Assembly: GCA_905397405.1 (NCBI GenBank)
Contig: CAJPVJ010000024.1
Span: 1-63,609 of the forward strand
Reading direction: 5' to 3'
Origin: Oppiella nova
Taxonomy: Eukaryota; Arthropoda; Arachnida; Sarcoptiformes; Oppiidae
DNA: 63,609 nucleotides
Shown: piece after piece, positions 26,754-41,231 of the stretch
Layout of the letters: the number at the start of each line of letters is the position of its first letter
Position numbering within the stretch: position 1 is the stretch's first letter
Position numbers and translations under genes: made by a program
The notes under the pieces: model-generated
Seen by the model: only the letters and a program-made list of their open reading frames with translations
What the model was told of the DNA's origin: nothing
Database searches by the model: none

Positions 26754-29700
26754 ATGATGGACGCCAACAAACACTCCATTCACAAACTATTCCTCTTCAG
26801 TCCCATCGATGCCAAGGATGACATCGAGGAGGTCTGAAACTAACCATATTTTGATCATTCATTACATAAGCCATTGATATAATGCTAAACAAAGGCATCC
26901 ATTAGTGCATTGATTGCTGTCAACAGATGGCACTCAACACTCTTAACTCACTTTAACTTTCATTTAATTGTCATTTAATTGTCAATCTATTGATTCACTA
27001 ATCGTTTCCGAATTTTCACACTTTTGTTGACCAGAAATACGAGAGATGTTTACTCTTTGTCCAAAACCTCATTAATGGTAAATCAGAAAAAGAAGGTCAC
27101 GAAGAGCTCACTTCCACTGTAAGCCCATTCATTGCATTGACACTTGAGTTTGACGCAAATTCAATGATCCGTTCATTTAAAGGCAATAAAGAGTACCACA
27201 AGTCATGAAGACGTGTGCATCGGACTCGTGGTCACAATACTTACGGATTCTTCCAGTGCTCAGAGGGTAAGCACTGCGAGCCAATTGTCTTAAGTTTTCA
27301 TAAGTAAACAACTATTGGTTTGTCTTGTATTCAGCACTACAGAGATCTAACTTATGTGACCAGAGATGGTATGACATATGTGTTGAATGTGTTGAACCAA
27401 ATCGCTTGTGACAAGTATCACAAACTTCACGACTCATCTAGAAATCAAGTGAGCCGTCGATGAACTCACGATCTAATGGTTTTCATCATTGAATTGTATT
27501 TTATATTTGCAGTTAATATGGATTCTAAAAGAAATGATCAAAACTTCTGTTACTGGAACCGATGGGCTGGTCATGAATCTGTTGCGACAGATAATTGGCG
27601 GCGATATATCACCGAAGAATGTATGGCTAATTGAGACACTCCTGGATATACTGGTAGAGAGTAGGCAATGGTTGGAACAGATATCCTTTTTGGTGGCTTC
27701 GGTGGTCTACACATATCTGCGGCTAATCGGCGACCACTCGAACCCTCTGTTAGTGAAACTCAAACAAAAAGAAGTGGACTTTTGTTCATCACTTCTTAGG
27801 GAGAGATTCGCCGATTGTATTCCAATCGGAAGAGATTTAGTAAGACTTCTGCAAAATGTGGCCCGAATTCCAGAGTTCGAGAAGATTTGGAGGGATTTGT
27901 TCTCTAATCCGACGGTTTTTGCACCGAATTTTGGCGGAATTCATCAGTTGATGAAAATCAGAACTTCGCGAAGATTTTTTCAGTCGAGATTAACCCCGGA
28001 TATGGAGCGCAAGATTGTCTTCCTCACGTCTCAGGTGAAGTTCGGCCAACAAAAGCGATATCAGGATTGGTTTCAACGGCAATACCTGTCGACCCCCGAG
28101 AGCCAAACGCTGAGGTGTGATGTGATTCGCTTCATCTGTGGAGTCATTCACCCGTCAAATGAGTTGCTCTGTTCTGATATCATTCCGCGTTGGGCTGTCA
28201 TCGGGTGGCTGTTGACCACCTGTACGTCGAGCGTCGCCGCCTCTAACGCCAAGCTCTCCCTCTTCTACGACTGGCTGTTCTTCGACGCCGAACGCGACAA
28301 CATAATGAACATCGAACCCGCCATTCTTGTCATGTATCACTCCATTAGGTCACACCCCGCCATCACCGCCACTCTCCTCGACTTTCTTTGTAGAGTAAGC
28401 TATTGATTGACGTCTTTTCAATCGTTTATCACTTCTTATGGTTTTATTTTTTTTACCACAGATTTCCCAACATTTCTGTCCATCACTCGCATCACTAGTC
28501 AAAGCAGGCGTTAAAACATCTCTTCAGCAAATACTAGAGAAACGAGTTCTTCAGTAAGTGTTTTAAATATTTATATTATGATTCATAACGATATGTAAAT
28601 AACAAACACAAAAAATCCAGTAACAGTGGTGAAAAACTATCGTTATTTAATCTGGCTCTCGAGTCCCGATACCAATCCCTCTGAAAGGGACTTAAGACGT
28701 GATGACTACCTTGAGCAGTCGATGTGAACCACACGAGAGACCAGTACTCGATTATCGGTGAAGACGGCGGTTGTCTTAACCACAACTCGAATGCAAACGA
28801 ATCGAAATTCAGTGACGACGAGGAAGAGCCGGTGCCTAAGAAACCAAAGCGAACCAAAAAGGAGAGAGAAGTGAAAGTGGAGATAAACGAGACGAAGAAC
28901 GGCGATAAAGTGATGCCTCCGAAAGCGAAAGAAAACAATGCGTTGAGTCTGGAGTCGAGCGCTCTCTCCAAAAGTGATTTAATGACTCAAATCGAACAAA
29001 TGAATGGCGAAGACATGAGATCCTGTCTCATAAGACTCTATGAAGACAAGTATGTCTTGTGTCCAACTCTCAGTGTTTGGTGTATTAATTGATCTATTTT
29101 TTTGTGTCGACAGAGACAATGAGAGCAGGTGTGAAGCAATGGAACAATTGGTTCAGTTTGTGATGCAAGACGAGGACAACGATCAGGACATGGCCTCAAA
29201 CTTAACGATAATATTGTTATGCATTTTAGAAGACGATCTCTCGAAGAAAGTGTTTCCCAGTAATAATTGCTATACATTTATTGTTTGTGTTTTTTAGGTC
29301 ATTGTCACCACTTTTTGATAGCAATAAATTAGACCGAGAGCTCAGGGCTATGGTTAGGGAGACTTTCCCTGAATTCTGCACTACTGATGGAACGGCAGTC
29401 GATGTGAACCACACAAGAGACCAGTACTCGATTATCGGTGAAGACGGTGGTTGTCTTAACCACAACTCGAATGCAAACGAATCGAAATTCAGTGACGACG
29501 AGGAAGAGCCGGCGCCTAAGAAACCAAAGCGAACCAAAAAGGAGAGAGAAGTGAAAGTGGAGATAAATGAGACGAAGAACGGCGATAAAGTGATGCCTAC
29601 GAAACCGAAAGAAAACAATGCTTTGAGTCTGGAGTCGAGCGCTCTCTCCAAAAGTGATTTAATGACTCAAATCGAACAAATGAATGGCGAAGACATGAGA

Positions 29701-31551
29701 TCGTGTCTCATAAGACTCTATGAAGACAAGTATGTCTTGTGTCCAACTCTCAGTGTTTGATGTATTAATTGATCTATTTTTGTGTACGACAGAGACAATG
29801 AGAGCAGGTGTGAAGCGATGGAACAATTGGTTCAGTTTGTGATGCAAGACGAGGACAACGATCAGGACATGGCCTCAAACTTAACGATAATATTGTTATG
29901 CATTTTAGAAGACGATCTCTCGAAGAAAGTGTTTCCCAGTAATAGCTATTGTGTGGACGAGGAGGAGTTGGAGGACTCTATCGGCACTCCTCTGTTCGTA
30001 ATGTTTAGGAATTTGTGTCAAACGGCAGAAGAAGATCCAAATCGGATCCCATTATTGAATCTCTTGGCAGAAATGGGAGCAAACAATTCACGCATCGGTT
30101 ATTCAATGATATACTACTTGAAGGCCAGCAAATCACTGGACAATCGAATGTCTTCTTATCGCGAATATGTCAGAGCTTTAGGCAAAGACCTAACGGGTTG
30201 TCTCTTAAGTGATCTCAAGTCGTGCCAAAGCGATGACGTGAATATGTTCTGTTATCTCATCCCTGATATTTACACCCAATTCTCTAATATAGCGATTGGA
30301 AATTCAGACCTTTTGAATCTAATCGTCTCTTGTATTGATTCCTCACAATTGCAAGACTTAATCAGTCATGTGATGAACGGAACTCTTAAAATGTTTAGAA
30401 AAGATTCGCTTTTGTCTCTATTGAGTATGTCTTCAGTGCATTCACTTCTTGGCAATTGACAACTCATTTGTTGATCTCTATTACAGATGCAAGTCTTGAG
30501 TGGGAAACTATAGAACAGTATTACTTATGGCAACTGTTGACCGCACACGACATACCTATTGAGCAAATTATACCAATTTTGCCAAAATTAGAATATAATT
30601 GTAAGTAAAATATTTATTTCTTTTATATGACTATCTTAAAATTATGGATTAAATATCTAAATGGTATTCCCTGTGCAGCTCATGCCGAAGCCTTAACTAA
30701 TATAATGCTGTATTTACAACGAGAATCTCCGACCTCTAACTTAATTAAACACATAATGAGTCGCGAATCCAAAAGCAACGACTGTTTTGTTGTATCGGTT
30801 CTGAACTATTGGTCGCAGAATTATTCGGACAAACTCTCGGAACTGATCTCTTCATACCTGACCACTAAAGTCAGTTCACCAACAAAACGAACCAAAAGGT
30901 ATGAATCATTTCTTTATAAAATGGGCTTAATATTGAATTAAATATAATAAATTGATGTCATTGTTAGGAACGCTAACAACAACAAAGTTCAGATCAGTTC
31001 CAATGTAGAGCTAATTTTGGCACATTTGGATCAATTGCGACAAAGGAATAAAAACCTCAATTGTAAGCCATTTATTCCATAGTTGAGTTCAAATGTCTAA
31101 AAATTAATGTATTTTATTATTTAGTCTTTAACAGCGAGACAATGCAAACAACTTTAGTTCAATTGCAGTCCATAGCATCGGATACTCAGAAAACAAAGTA
31201 TGCCTTAACTTAATGACACTTTAGTTGATTGTATGTTCACTGGTTATGATTTGTGTGACCCATAGATACAGTGATTTACTGGCGTTGGCCGAAGAGTTAG
31301 ACCCAAAGCCTACACCAAAACGCGGCGCAAAGAATTCAAAAGCGAAGACTAAGTTCTCGAGTGTTTCCAACGCTAACAACGACTCGAACACAGACAGCGA
31401 TTCTTCTGAAGTAAGTCTTAATGAAACGTTTGAATTGATTTTTATTTAAAAATGCATTAAAACTTTTTAGGAGGAAATACCTTTAGTTAAACAACAAAAA
31501 ACAGCAAATTCTCGCAAAAAACGGAAACAAATTGGTTCTGATAGTGATTAG
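26754..31551 (+). CDS. INTS3: Integrator complex subunit 3
   Basis: Subunit of the Integrator complex (snRNA 3' processing, promoter-proximal termination) that also bridges the SOSS single-strand-DNA-binding complex. Fourteen exons: 26754-26831, 27035-27118, 27183-27266, 27335-27448, 27513-28394, 28462-28553, 29298-29729, 29793-30424, 30487-30600, 30679-30898, 30968-31062, 31125-31197, 31266-31410 and 31471-31551, giving 1041 aa (human about 1043). Hallmarks are [56 protein letters not shown] and [21 protein letters not shown] charged disordered insert ([18 protein letters not shown]) replaces the vertebrate one. Then come [30 protein letters not shown] and a basic tail ending [12 protein letters not shown]-like. 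All junctions are in phase. Exon 7 and part of exon 8 are tandemly duplicated; I used the right-hand copy because only it continues into the rest of exon 8. An AATAAA lies at 31579. Convergent with the next gene, 204 bp apart. Confidence 0.97.
28586..28713 (+). other. Parallel-complement block in INTS3, provable inside the window
   Basis: Each base of 28586-28713 is the Watson-Crick complement of the base 680 positions downstream (29266-29393), in the same direction, 128 of 128. For example gaaaaactatcg at 28631 lies opposite ctttttgatagc at 29311. The downstream copy holds the intron end, the acceptor and the first 32 codons of exon 7. At 28714 the unit switches back to direct identity. Confidence 0.97.
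28586..29944 (+). repeat. Tandem duplication of INTS3 exon 7 and part of exon 8, about 680-bp unit
   Basis: Unit A is 28586-29265 and unit B is 29266-29944. From 28714 (A) and 29394 (B) onward they align in direct orientation with about 13 differences and one short indel over 550 bp, in exons and intron alike. Several differences change amino acids (V/A, P/T, A/P in the charged insert). The first 128 bp of unit A is a polarity-flipped copy of the same part of B. A divergence near 2% suits two haplotypes assembled in tandem, or a recent true duplication. Unit A alone would run from exon 8 into a frame ending after [13 protein letters not shown]. Confidence 0.9.
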
Positions 31552-31755
31552 AGATTTTTAAAAATGTTTAAATTATATAATAAAATGTGTATTTCATTGT
31601 TTTATAAACCATTGTTTAATTGTATATATCATTAGTTACTTAAAAGACATTTTAATTATTAAGAACATCCGCGTTTGAAATGATTTAATATTTTGTATGA
31701 CTTTTATAATTAAGTAATCAATTAAAATGATTGATATTTTTGTTTGAGACGCTAA
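31552..31755. other. Convergent spacer between INTS3 and the basic-protein gene
   Basis: 204 bp between two opposing stop codons, with a plus-strand AATAAA at 31579. The 3' UTRs probably overlap or nearly so. Confidence 0.7.
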
Positions 31756-34226
31756 TCAATACTTAACGGCCGGCAGAAAGAACTTATGGCCACTCAGTTC
31801 GCCCTTAAATGTGAATTCAGACTTATTAGAGCCTAAGTCGATGGCTGGACAGTAGAGTCGGTCTCCAAACTGTTGCTGATAAGTGGTTTCGTTGCTCTTC
31901 TCTCCGTACGGCTCATTGAACTCGGCTTCAGTTGATGTGCGAAACAAATTGCCTTTTCGGCCGTTTTTGCGGCTCCTCTTTCCAGCCGTCCTCTCCCTTT
32001 GAACCGCTTTTGGCGGACCCTCTCTTCCTCTTACCGGAGACTTGTCTGCGAACGAAGTCCTGGTTGTCGTCATGAAGTCCATATCGCCGTCGAAGAGTCG
32101 CATTGAGCTCTCATTCTTGTGTTTCTTCGGTCTTTGCTGTGACTCAACGTAATGTTTGCTTTCGTATCGAACTCGAGTCGATTCTTCAGCCAAAAGAGTC
32201 TCAGATTCTGTTACTTTATTCTGTGATTCTTTTGCTGATTTCGTCGGTTTCTCTGTCTCTTCAACTCTTTGCACCGGTATTTCATGCGTTATCTGAATTG
32301 TTTGAGTCCTCTCTCGATTCCGTTCCTCTAAAATCCCCAAATTCTTAATATTATCGACATCTCTGGTCATCAATTGTTTTGGTTCTTCAAGTGTTCCTAT
32401 AGTCCAACTGTTGATAGCTTCCTGGGACTCAACTGTAGTTCTCTGTATTATGTCTTCACTTTTCTGTTGATTATCCGCTAAATTCTTGTCAACACCTTTC
32501 GATTCAATTGTTTTGTTTTTAGTACCATTAATATTATTCTTTGAAACATTATTATTGTTTGTTTGAACAGAACTATCGACTAATTGAAAACCATTACTAT
32601 GGTGTGGTTGGGAAGTAGTTTTCGTTTCAAAATATTCTTCAGTGGTTAGCTTTTGCATAGATTTGTCGATTTGGTCCATTTGTGTGGACTTCTCCTCCCG
32701 AGTCATCCGTTTATTGTATGTCTTTTCCTCGACTTTCGGGAGCTTAACGTTAGCGGCTGTCGCACAGCAAACACTCGACTTTTTCCCATTAGTACTGCTC
32801 TTTGCTTTAGCTTTCGTGTTATCATCAATAATAACAAAGTTTTTATAGCTCTCCTTATTAATTGTATTGAAATATCCGTCTCCGCCCGCTTTCAGACTAG
32901 TGCTCGGCCTGTGTTTCACCTTCTTTTTGCTCGACTTTACTGCATTCAATCCATTAATCTTTGTTTGTTTTAATCGCTCAAAATTGCTTTCATCAGACGA
33001 GGCCCTCGCAGTAGTCGACGGCATAACCACCGCTACGTTTCGTGAGAGGCTATCGTTTATCTGTTGGGCAGTCGTGTCATAAGTGTTCTTAAAAGTAGTT
33101 TGCATTTCCATCGGCCCCTCCAGACGTAAATTGTCTGACGGCTTATTACGTACGGGTCGTGAAACTACCCATTGATTGGATTCCACTAAGTTATCCAACA
33201 CTTGCGGATCACTCATTGATTTATACATTTCCTCACAAATACAAGAATACGACAATTCTTTGAGTTCTTTACCGGAATCGCTGTCACTAAAGGTGTTAAT
33301 CGGCGGAAGTGTTGTCCTAACCGTCTGTTTTTCAACTAATTTATCTTTTGAAGCCTTCGTCGACCGTTTACTTCGAGCCAATTCTGAGTCTCTCTTATCT
33401 AAATGCGTGCCATTTATTTGAGATAAAGAGCGAGATGTTTCTTTCATCTGATCCGGTGATGTCTCCCATTGTTTTCTGCACTTATGTTCTGACAACTCTT
33501 TCTCGTCATCCGTTGTCTTCTCGCTCTTCAACTTGTCTTCCCGTTTGCTCTTCTCTTCAGATCTTTCGAGACAATGATAATGTTTTAGTGATGATTCGCA
33601 TCGATGTTCCCTATATTACACAATATTTTATTATGTTTTATAAGTTATTGCACATAGAATTCAAACTTTTTTAATTTAAATATAATTATACACTAGACAT
33701 AAAGCAAATATATTTTTGTTGTTGATAATTTTTTTTGGTTCAAATGTAACAATGGTTTTGTTAAATATTTATAGAATATTTTGTTTCATAAAATTGAGTT
33801 CACTTTCAGTTCATTTAAAAATGATACAAAGATAGAGAAACTCATTATTAATATATGAAACAAAAGTTATAGTCGTTGTGCGGAAAGTTGATTAGTTTAT
33901 AGTAACCAAAGTGACACAAAACCATATGAATGGTGAATGGCTTTTGTGGTGACAGTCGTGTGTGTGATCTGTAAGCGTATGCCATCCCAGAGGACGTGTA
34001 CCCCATTCTCACCCCTTCACACCGATTATCATATGAAACGGAATGAAATTCATAATGAATAATACCTGATGGTGGGCAGAGCACAGGGAGCACAGGTAGC
34101 ACTGGTGTTAACCTCATTCGGCTCTTCAATGATTGTCTCCAATGTATTGAAACGATGCAAATGTTTGGGGCCGTGAAGTAAGAGGAAGAGATGCCACGAA
34201 GAATTAGATCCGCGGCATCTCATCAT
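31756..34226 (-). CDS. Unrecognised 671-aa disordered basic protein
   Basis: Two exons: 34066-34226 (53 codons plus 2 nt) and 31756-33610 (619 codons with the stop), joined in phase across a GT-AG intron. The ATG pair at 34221-34226 opens the frame; it starts MMRCRGSNSSWHLFLLLHGP and continues KHLHRFNTLETIIEEP. The first exon contains a short hydrophobic, conserved-looking stretch (WHLFLLLHG, residues 11-19). The long second exon is mostly charged and polar (many Lys, Ser, Thr, Glu, Asn), as in disordered proteins. It includes KKKVKHRPSTS and a basic GKRSRKNGRKGN. The C-terminus, DRLYCPAIDLGSNK and ELSGHKFFLPAVKY, looks more ordered and may be the conserved part. I do not recognise the family. 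No transmembrane segment, enzyme motif or clear coiled coil stands out. An 1855-nt exon with no stop makes it surely coding. Confidence 0.85.
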
Positions 34227-36112
34227 ACATTTGCCTCCAACTCAACAATCAATTCATGAATTGCTATAAATTCATACTTTTTGTCAGAATATTGAATATC
34301 GATATTAATAACTTTAATGAACTCAATATTTCTCATATCTTTTTAATTAAACATTTGTTTTGTGAATATATTTGTATGAATTGATGGACTGCACTAACAA
34401 TTGTGGATCTAATCCTTAAACTGTATATAAAAATCATTCGTGCCTTAAATGTTGCTAGGCTATTCTAGTCCGAGACAAAAAATAACATTTGTATCACAAA
34501 CTTTTTGTTTTATTGTCTCGTATATTGTCTCTAATAGTACAGCAATTAGTGCGCAAATACTTTGCAATTCACTGCAATAACCGATTAATCCTTGTTTTGA
34601 GTGAAACGCCTATATATTGCGGAAGCGGTCGACTCTCTGCCGAATCAATGATATGACGATTTGGGCCACAAATAACTGCATTCATAGAATATTCTGTGCA
34701 ATATTCTGCTGAATACGTTTACCCTGGTATGTGTGCACTGCCTCTAAAGTAGTAGCAAAACATTGATAATTATTTCATTGCCTCACATTCTATGCATCGC
34801 TGATTAACTTTCATAATAATTGACAATTGGTCTACATTTTAAGCATTCATATTTCACTTTATAATTCAACTCGTTTTCAATATTATTGCAATATTTACTT
34901 CTTTTGTATCCCTTTGGGCTTAATTTAAAACAAAATTATAGAAAACTAATCTTTAAGTTTGTAGTAAAAACATAATTATGCGCTAAAAGGGGAAATTATA
35001 AATATCTGTATGATATTTAGGTGATTTTTTATGTAGATTCACTAAATATACAATTTATTTATTTATGACAGAATGTCTTATAGAATCCAGAATCATACTT
35101 ATTTAGTAAATGAATAAATGTTCAATATTAATTTTTGCATTATGATAGTTATACATTTATAATTAAAAACAATTCTTACATATTTTCATTTACCAAAAAA
35201 ATACAGAAATAACTTTTTTAGTGATTGATTGCTTTAAAAACAGATTGTAGAAAATATTTGTACAATTTTGACTAAATAAGCAAACAATACAAATATTTAA
35301 TATAAAGCAATAAAATATGATATAAGAATTAAAAATATCTAGTCCTCATATTTCAGTCACTTGTAATCAAGTGATAATCAAATATAGTAATTAAGACTTG
35401 TATAAGACATACAGGTTTAAGAAATAAGAAATGTTTAAATTAAGCAGAATTTCTTACCCGCAAATACATATCTGACAAATACATATCTCCTTATTAGTGA
35501 GCGGTGGCATTCCTTGTGTTGTATTAAAACTTTAATCACTTCACAAAAGTATCGATACTTTGAAAGTAAAATTCGTCTTATCGATCAATGTCTATGAGAT
35601 TAATCATAAAGTCTTTTAAAAAGTTGGTTGAATGCGAAAATTTAATATCTATTGAATTGAGTCCTAGGAATTGATGCTTAACTTTGTGTCATTGGTTGCA
35701 GACTATGCATCAAATGCTTTTATATAAGTATAGTAACCATAGATACTTCGGGTTTGTGGCGTTTTTAATTATTAATCTAATGCTGTATTAATAAAATTTA
35801 TGTTCATTTTTGTAGTCATTTGAAGATCAGACATATATTAAAAGAATAGCAATCCGTTGCACTCTAATAACCAAACCCTACAAAACTCAATCCTTTCAAT
35901 AACTCTCATTCATTAAATAACTTTCATTCCGTAAATATTATACCAAATATTTGGTTCTCTATTAATATTCATCGTAAAGATTTAAATTAAAAGTATTATT
36001 TATCGTTAATGAAATAAATTTTTTTATATTAGAAAATTAATATAAAATACATTTTAGTATACAAAGTATTCTGAGAAAAGTTTTCAAAGAGTTTCATTTA
36101 ATGGCGATTTAT
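34227..36112. other. Spacer upstream of the 671-aa gene
   Basis: 1.9 kb of AT-rich sequence between two minus-strand genes. It must hold the promoter of the 671-aa gene and the 3' UTR of the small gene to the right. I see no open frame of interest, RNA gene or repeat. Confidence 0.7.
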
Positions 36113-36535
36113 TTATTTCGGATTCAATGGCTCCAGAGATTCCCGATCCTCAGGAGGAAGAATGGCAAAGATTTTAGACTTCAATGTGTTCAACAGAGAG
36201 TCCAGTTGTGCTATTTTGTCCAAAATCTTATCAATTCTGGTGACCAACACTTTCATTGAGTCCTCATTTTGCTGAGGTTTGAGATTTTCTTTGCAAACCT
36301 CGAGAGGCTTCACTCTCTCCTCAAGTCTGACCAACAGTTTCTTGGTCTCCATGTAATCGCTTTTATCGATGAAATTCGGACAATAGATCTGTTTGTTGGC
36401 CGTCCACATGAACTTCCCGTTTGTGGCCCACAAACAGTCCAACGCATCACTGATCGCTTCCTCGCACTCTTTGGTTAATTGTCTTCTCTTCTCAATGTCT
36501 TCATTCGCTTTATTAGTGTCCGCTGTTGTATCCAT
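36113..36535 (-). CDS. Small coiled-coil protein, 140 aa, family not recognised
   Basis: Single-exon frame with ATG at 36535 and TAA at 36113. It starts MDTTADTNKANEDIEKRRQL; a central WATNGKFMWTANKQIYCPNF is followed by helical heptads (METKKLLVRLEERVKPLEV, VLVTRIDKILDKIAQLDSLL). It ends IFAILPPEDRESLEPLNPK. Helix-coil-helix proteins of this size are often subunits of larger complexes, but I cannot name one, and nothing in the context helps. Codon use and length against an AT-rich background make it very likely coding. Confidence 0.75.
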   Translation of the reverse strand: MDTTADTNKANEDIEKRRQLTKECEEAISDALDCLWATNGKFMWTANKQIYCPNFIDKSDYMETKKLLVRLEERVKPLEVCKENLKPQQNEDSMKVLVTRIDKILDKIAQLDSLLNTLKSKIFAILPPEDRESLEPLNPK

Positions 36536-37202
36536 TTTGCGCCAAATGTCTTAATTGTCAATTAAATGAAGTAAATTGTAGTTTATATTTGAAAGGTTTT
36601 ATTGTTACCAGGCTCAGTTCAATTCTTTTTGACGATTTTTCCCAACAGATCACCAGTTTGCAGGAAATTAAGATTTTAGCGCTAAATCTTACAGTTTATT
36701 ATATTCTGTATATAGTAATTGGATATGTATATTATAGGCCTTACAGTTTACAATATTACTGTACAGTATAATACATACTATTTACAATGTTTATGATGAT
36801 GATTTAATTTATCAAAAATTTATCCTAATGTACTCTACATTAATTTAAAATATTAATTGTGCAATTTATTAATTAGAATTAAAGTAAAATAAATATTAAT
36901 ACTAAATTGTATGTCTCTCTTATACCGTATGTTTGCAAACATTTTATTGAAATAAATTATGAATTATATTCTCTATATTCTGTAATAAATGGTATAAATC
37001 TTATACAATACTGTATTATCATAATATAATAAATATCGGTCACTAATAATTACAGGTAATAAATTTGAATTAATTAAAAACACGAAATTTTTAAATAGTA
37101 TTTTAATAATAAAATTAACTTTATTTGAGTCCAAAATGTACAATACAAACAAATATGAAAACAAATATAACAACAAAAACAGATCAAATATATAATTTAT
37201 TA
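36536..37202. other. Spacer between the small coiled-coil gene and FEM1
   Basis: AT-rich, both neighbours on the minus strand. Several TACNGTA palindromes (for example two overlapping near 36760) are the only visible pattern. Confidence 0.6.
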
Positions 37203-39587
<2,385 letters not shown>

Positions 39588-41231
39588 TGTCCACTCAATC
39601 ACTTAGAAACTGTTCACTGCTAACCATATCACATGAAACACTTGTCCGCTCGTCAATTGTCTCATTGATGGTCATCTCAAGACAGTACACTCATGTGCAC
39701 CACAATAACACAAATAAATGAACTTGGTTAATGTATTACTCAACAGCTTATAACTACAATTAGACACTAATTGAGGTGATCTTAAGACAAGTGGACACTA
39801 AATGGTGACAAACCGTAAGAGTGGACACATCTTCAGTCATGTAAACAAACAGTGCTTTCATGTAAACAATGTCTCACTCGTGTGCCTCACTATACGTTAT
39901 TTACGAATGACTTCTCAATACAACTTTGTGTCAAATGAACGAAACAATTGCCACAACTCTATGAGTCTATGCGTAACTCTTTCGCTATATGCAATACAAT
40001 GTATCCAATCTTTCAATTGCTTTTAAAGTTTAAAAAACTTTTTTACAAATTATCTAGCAATTTAAGTTCATATTTAATTATATTGCATTTTGAACCGTAG
40101 TTGAGTTGATGTGAAACCATTTTGAATGTCTTTGTCATAAACTTTTATACAGATTCTGTAATACATATACCCTATGAGTGAATATAAGATATGATAAGAG
40201 TTGTTAGCATTGAATGAATAGCCAATTCATTGGACATAACTGTATGCATTCACTATCACATGAAATATATTCTTTAATTTGTTATTCGTTTACCATTTGA
40301 AATTAATTAAATAATTACTGGAACATGTGCAAGTAACTTTTCCAGTAGTTTTCGGCTTATATGTCAGATAAATTTCGGACAAAATAACTTATTGGCATTA
40401 AAAAGTGACCGAACCGGGAGTTTTAAGGCACAGGGAACTGGTATACGCGAGGGTTGGCTATATAGCTCTATCAAATTCAAGGTAAAGCCAAAAACTTGTG
40501 AAACTATGAATTGACCCAATTTTGGGTCCATTTGCGAGACCCCCGACTGATTTGCTGTGACATTATGAGAGCACTGGTATTTGAGAGACAACCATTGCAA
40601 TGGTCACTACATGTGTAACACTGATTAGATTAATAATAATGATGACAAGTGTTGGAAATGTGTAAATCAATGGTTTGATTGCTAATTGTGTGGGAATTGT
40701 GGGAAATTGCGTGAATGGTTGGCAACTGTAGGTAACGTTGTCTATGAGCGCAGTGTTAGTGTCAGTGAGTATTGAAGTGAAGTGTGTATTACTGTATGAG
40801 TGTATGAAAGGTCTGGTTGTTTGCGATTGTATTCCCATTATTACTGCATTTAATAGTATAGCCATTGAAAGCATTATAGCATTGAATTGCGTCTATTTGT
40901 CCAAACATTCATCTAATTATCACCACATTTGGTCCACCAGTACAGCCATCACAGGACTCACTGAGTGATTTGGTGCTAATAAATGGTTAGTTTGCGAGTT
41001 GTGTTCAATTGAATGCATAAGTGATGTATTGATTGCAATGAGTGTTGAATGCATTGACTGAACAATAGAAGGAAGCAATGATTCCCTAAACACTCACCAC
41101 TTGTTGTGAAGCAATCACTTCATTTGATCCGCAATCCACTGCTCAGTGCTATTGTCCACTCAATTGACACTTGCATTGAAGACACAGCAGCTATAGGTTT
41201 CGCGACAACCAGTGCTGAGTCGTGCGATAAG
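39588..41231. other. Divergent spacer between FEM1 and UBE2Q
   Basis: 1.64 kb between two start codons. It contains one exon-like segment (40368-40481) and otherwise no recognisable gene. Open frames at 40563-40968 on both strands look random. Confidence 0.5.
40368..40481 (+). CDS. Exon-like open segment, 38 codons
   Basis: An open stretch of exactly 38 codons lies between an acceptor-like atgtcag and a donor-like AAG followed by gtaaag, phase 0 to 0. It reads FGQNNLLALKSDRTGSFKAQ and then GTGIREGWLYSSIKFK, protein-like in composition. No partner exon or family was recognised. It could be an internal exon of an unseen gene or a 5' exon of UBE2Q transcripts, or chance. Confidence 0.25.

Noticed and set aside
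28586-29265. First INTS3 copy as an alternative exon 7/8 pair
   Set aside because: Its acceptor and first 32 codons are polarity-flipped and its exon 8 part runs into a stop, so it is not usable as it stands. I kept it as a repeat, not as an exon.
32103-33674. Several plus-strand frames of 68-108 codons opposite the 671-aa gene
   Set aside because: They are antisense shadows of a long disordered coding exon, hydrophobic and without known motifs.
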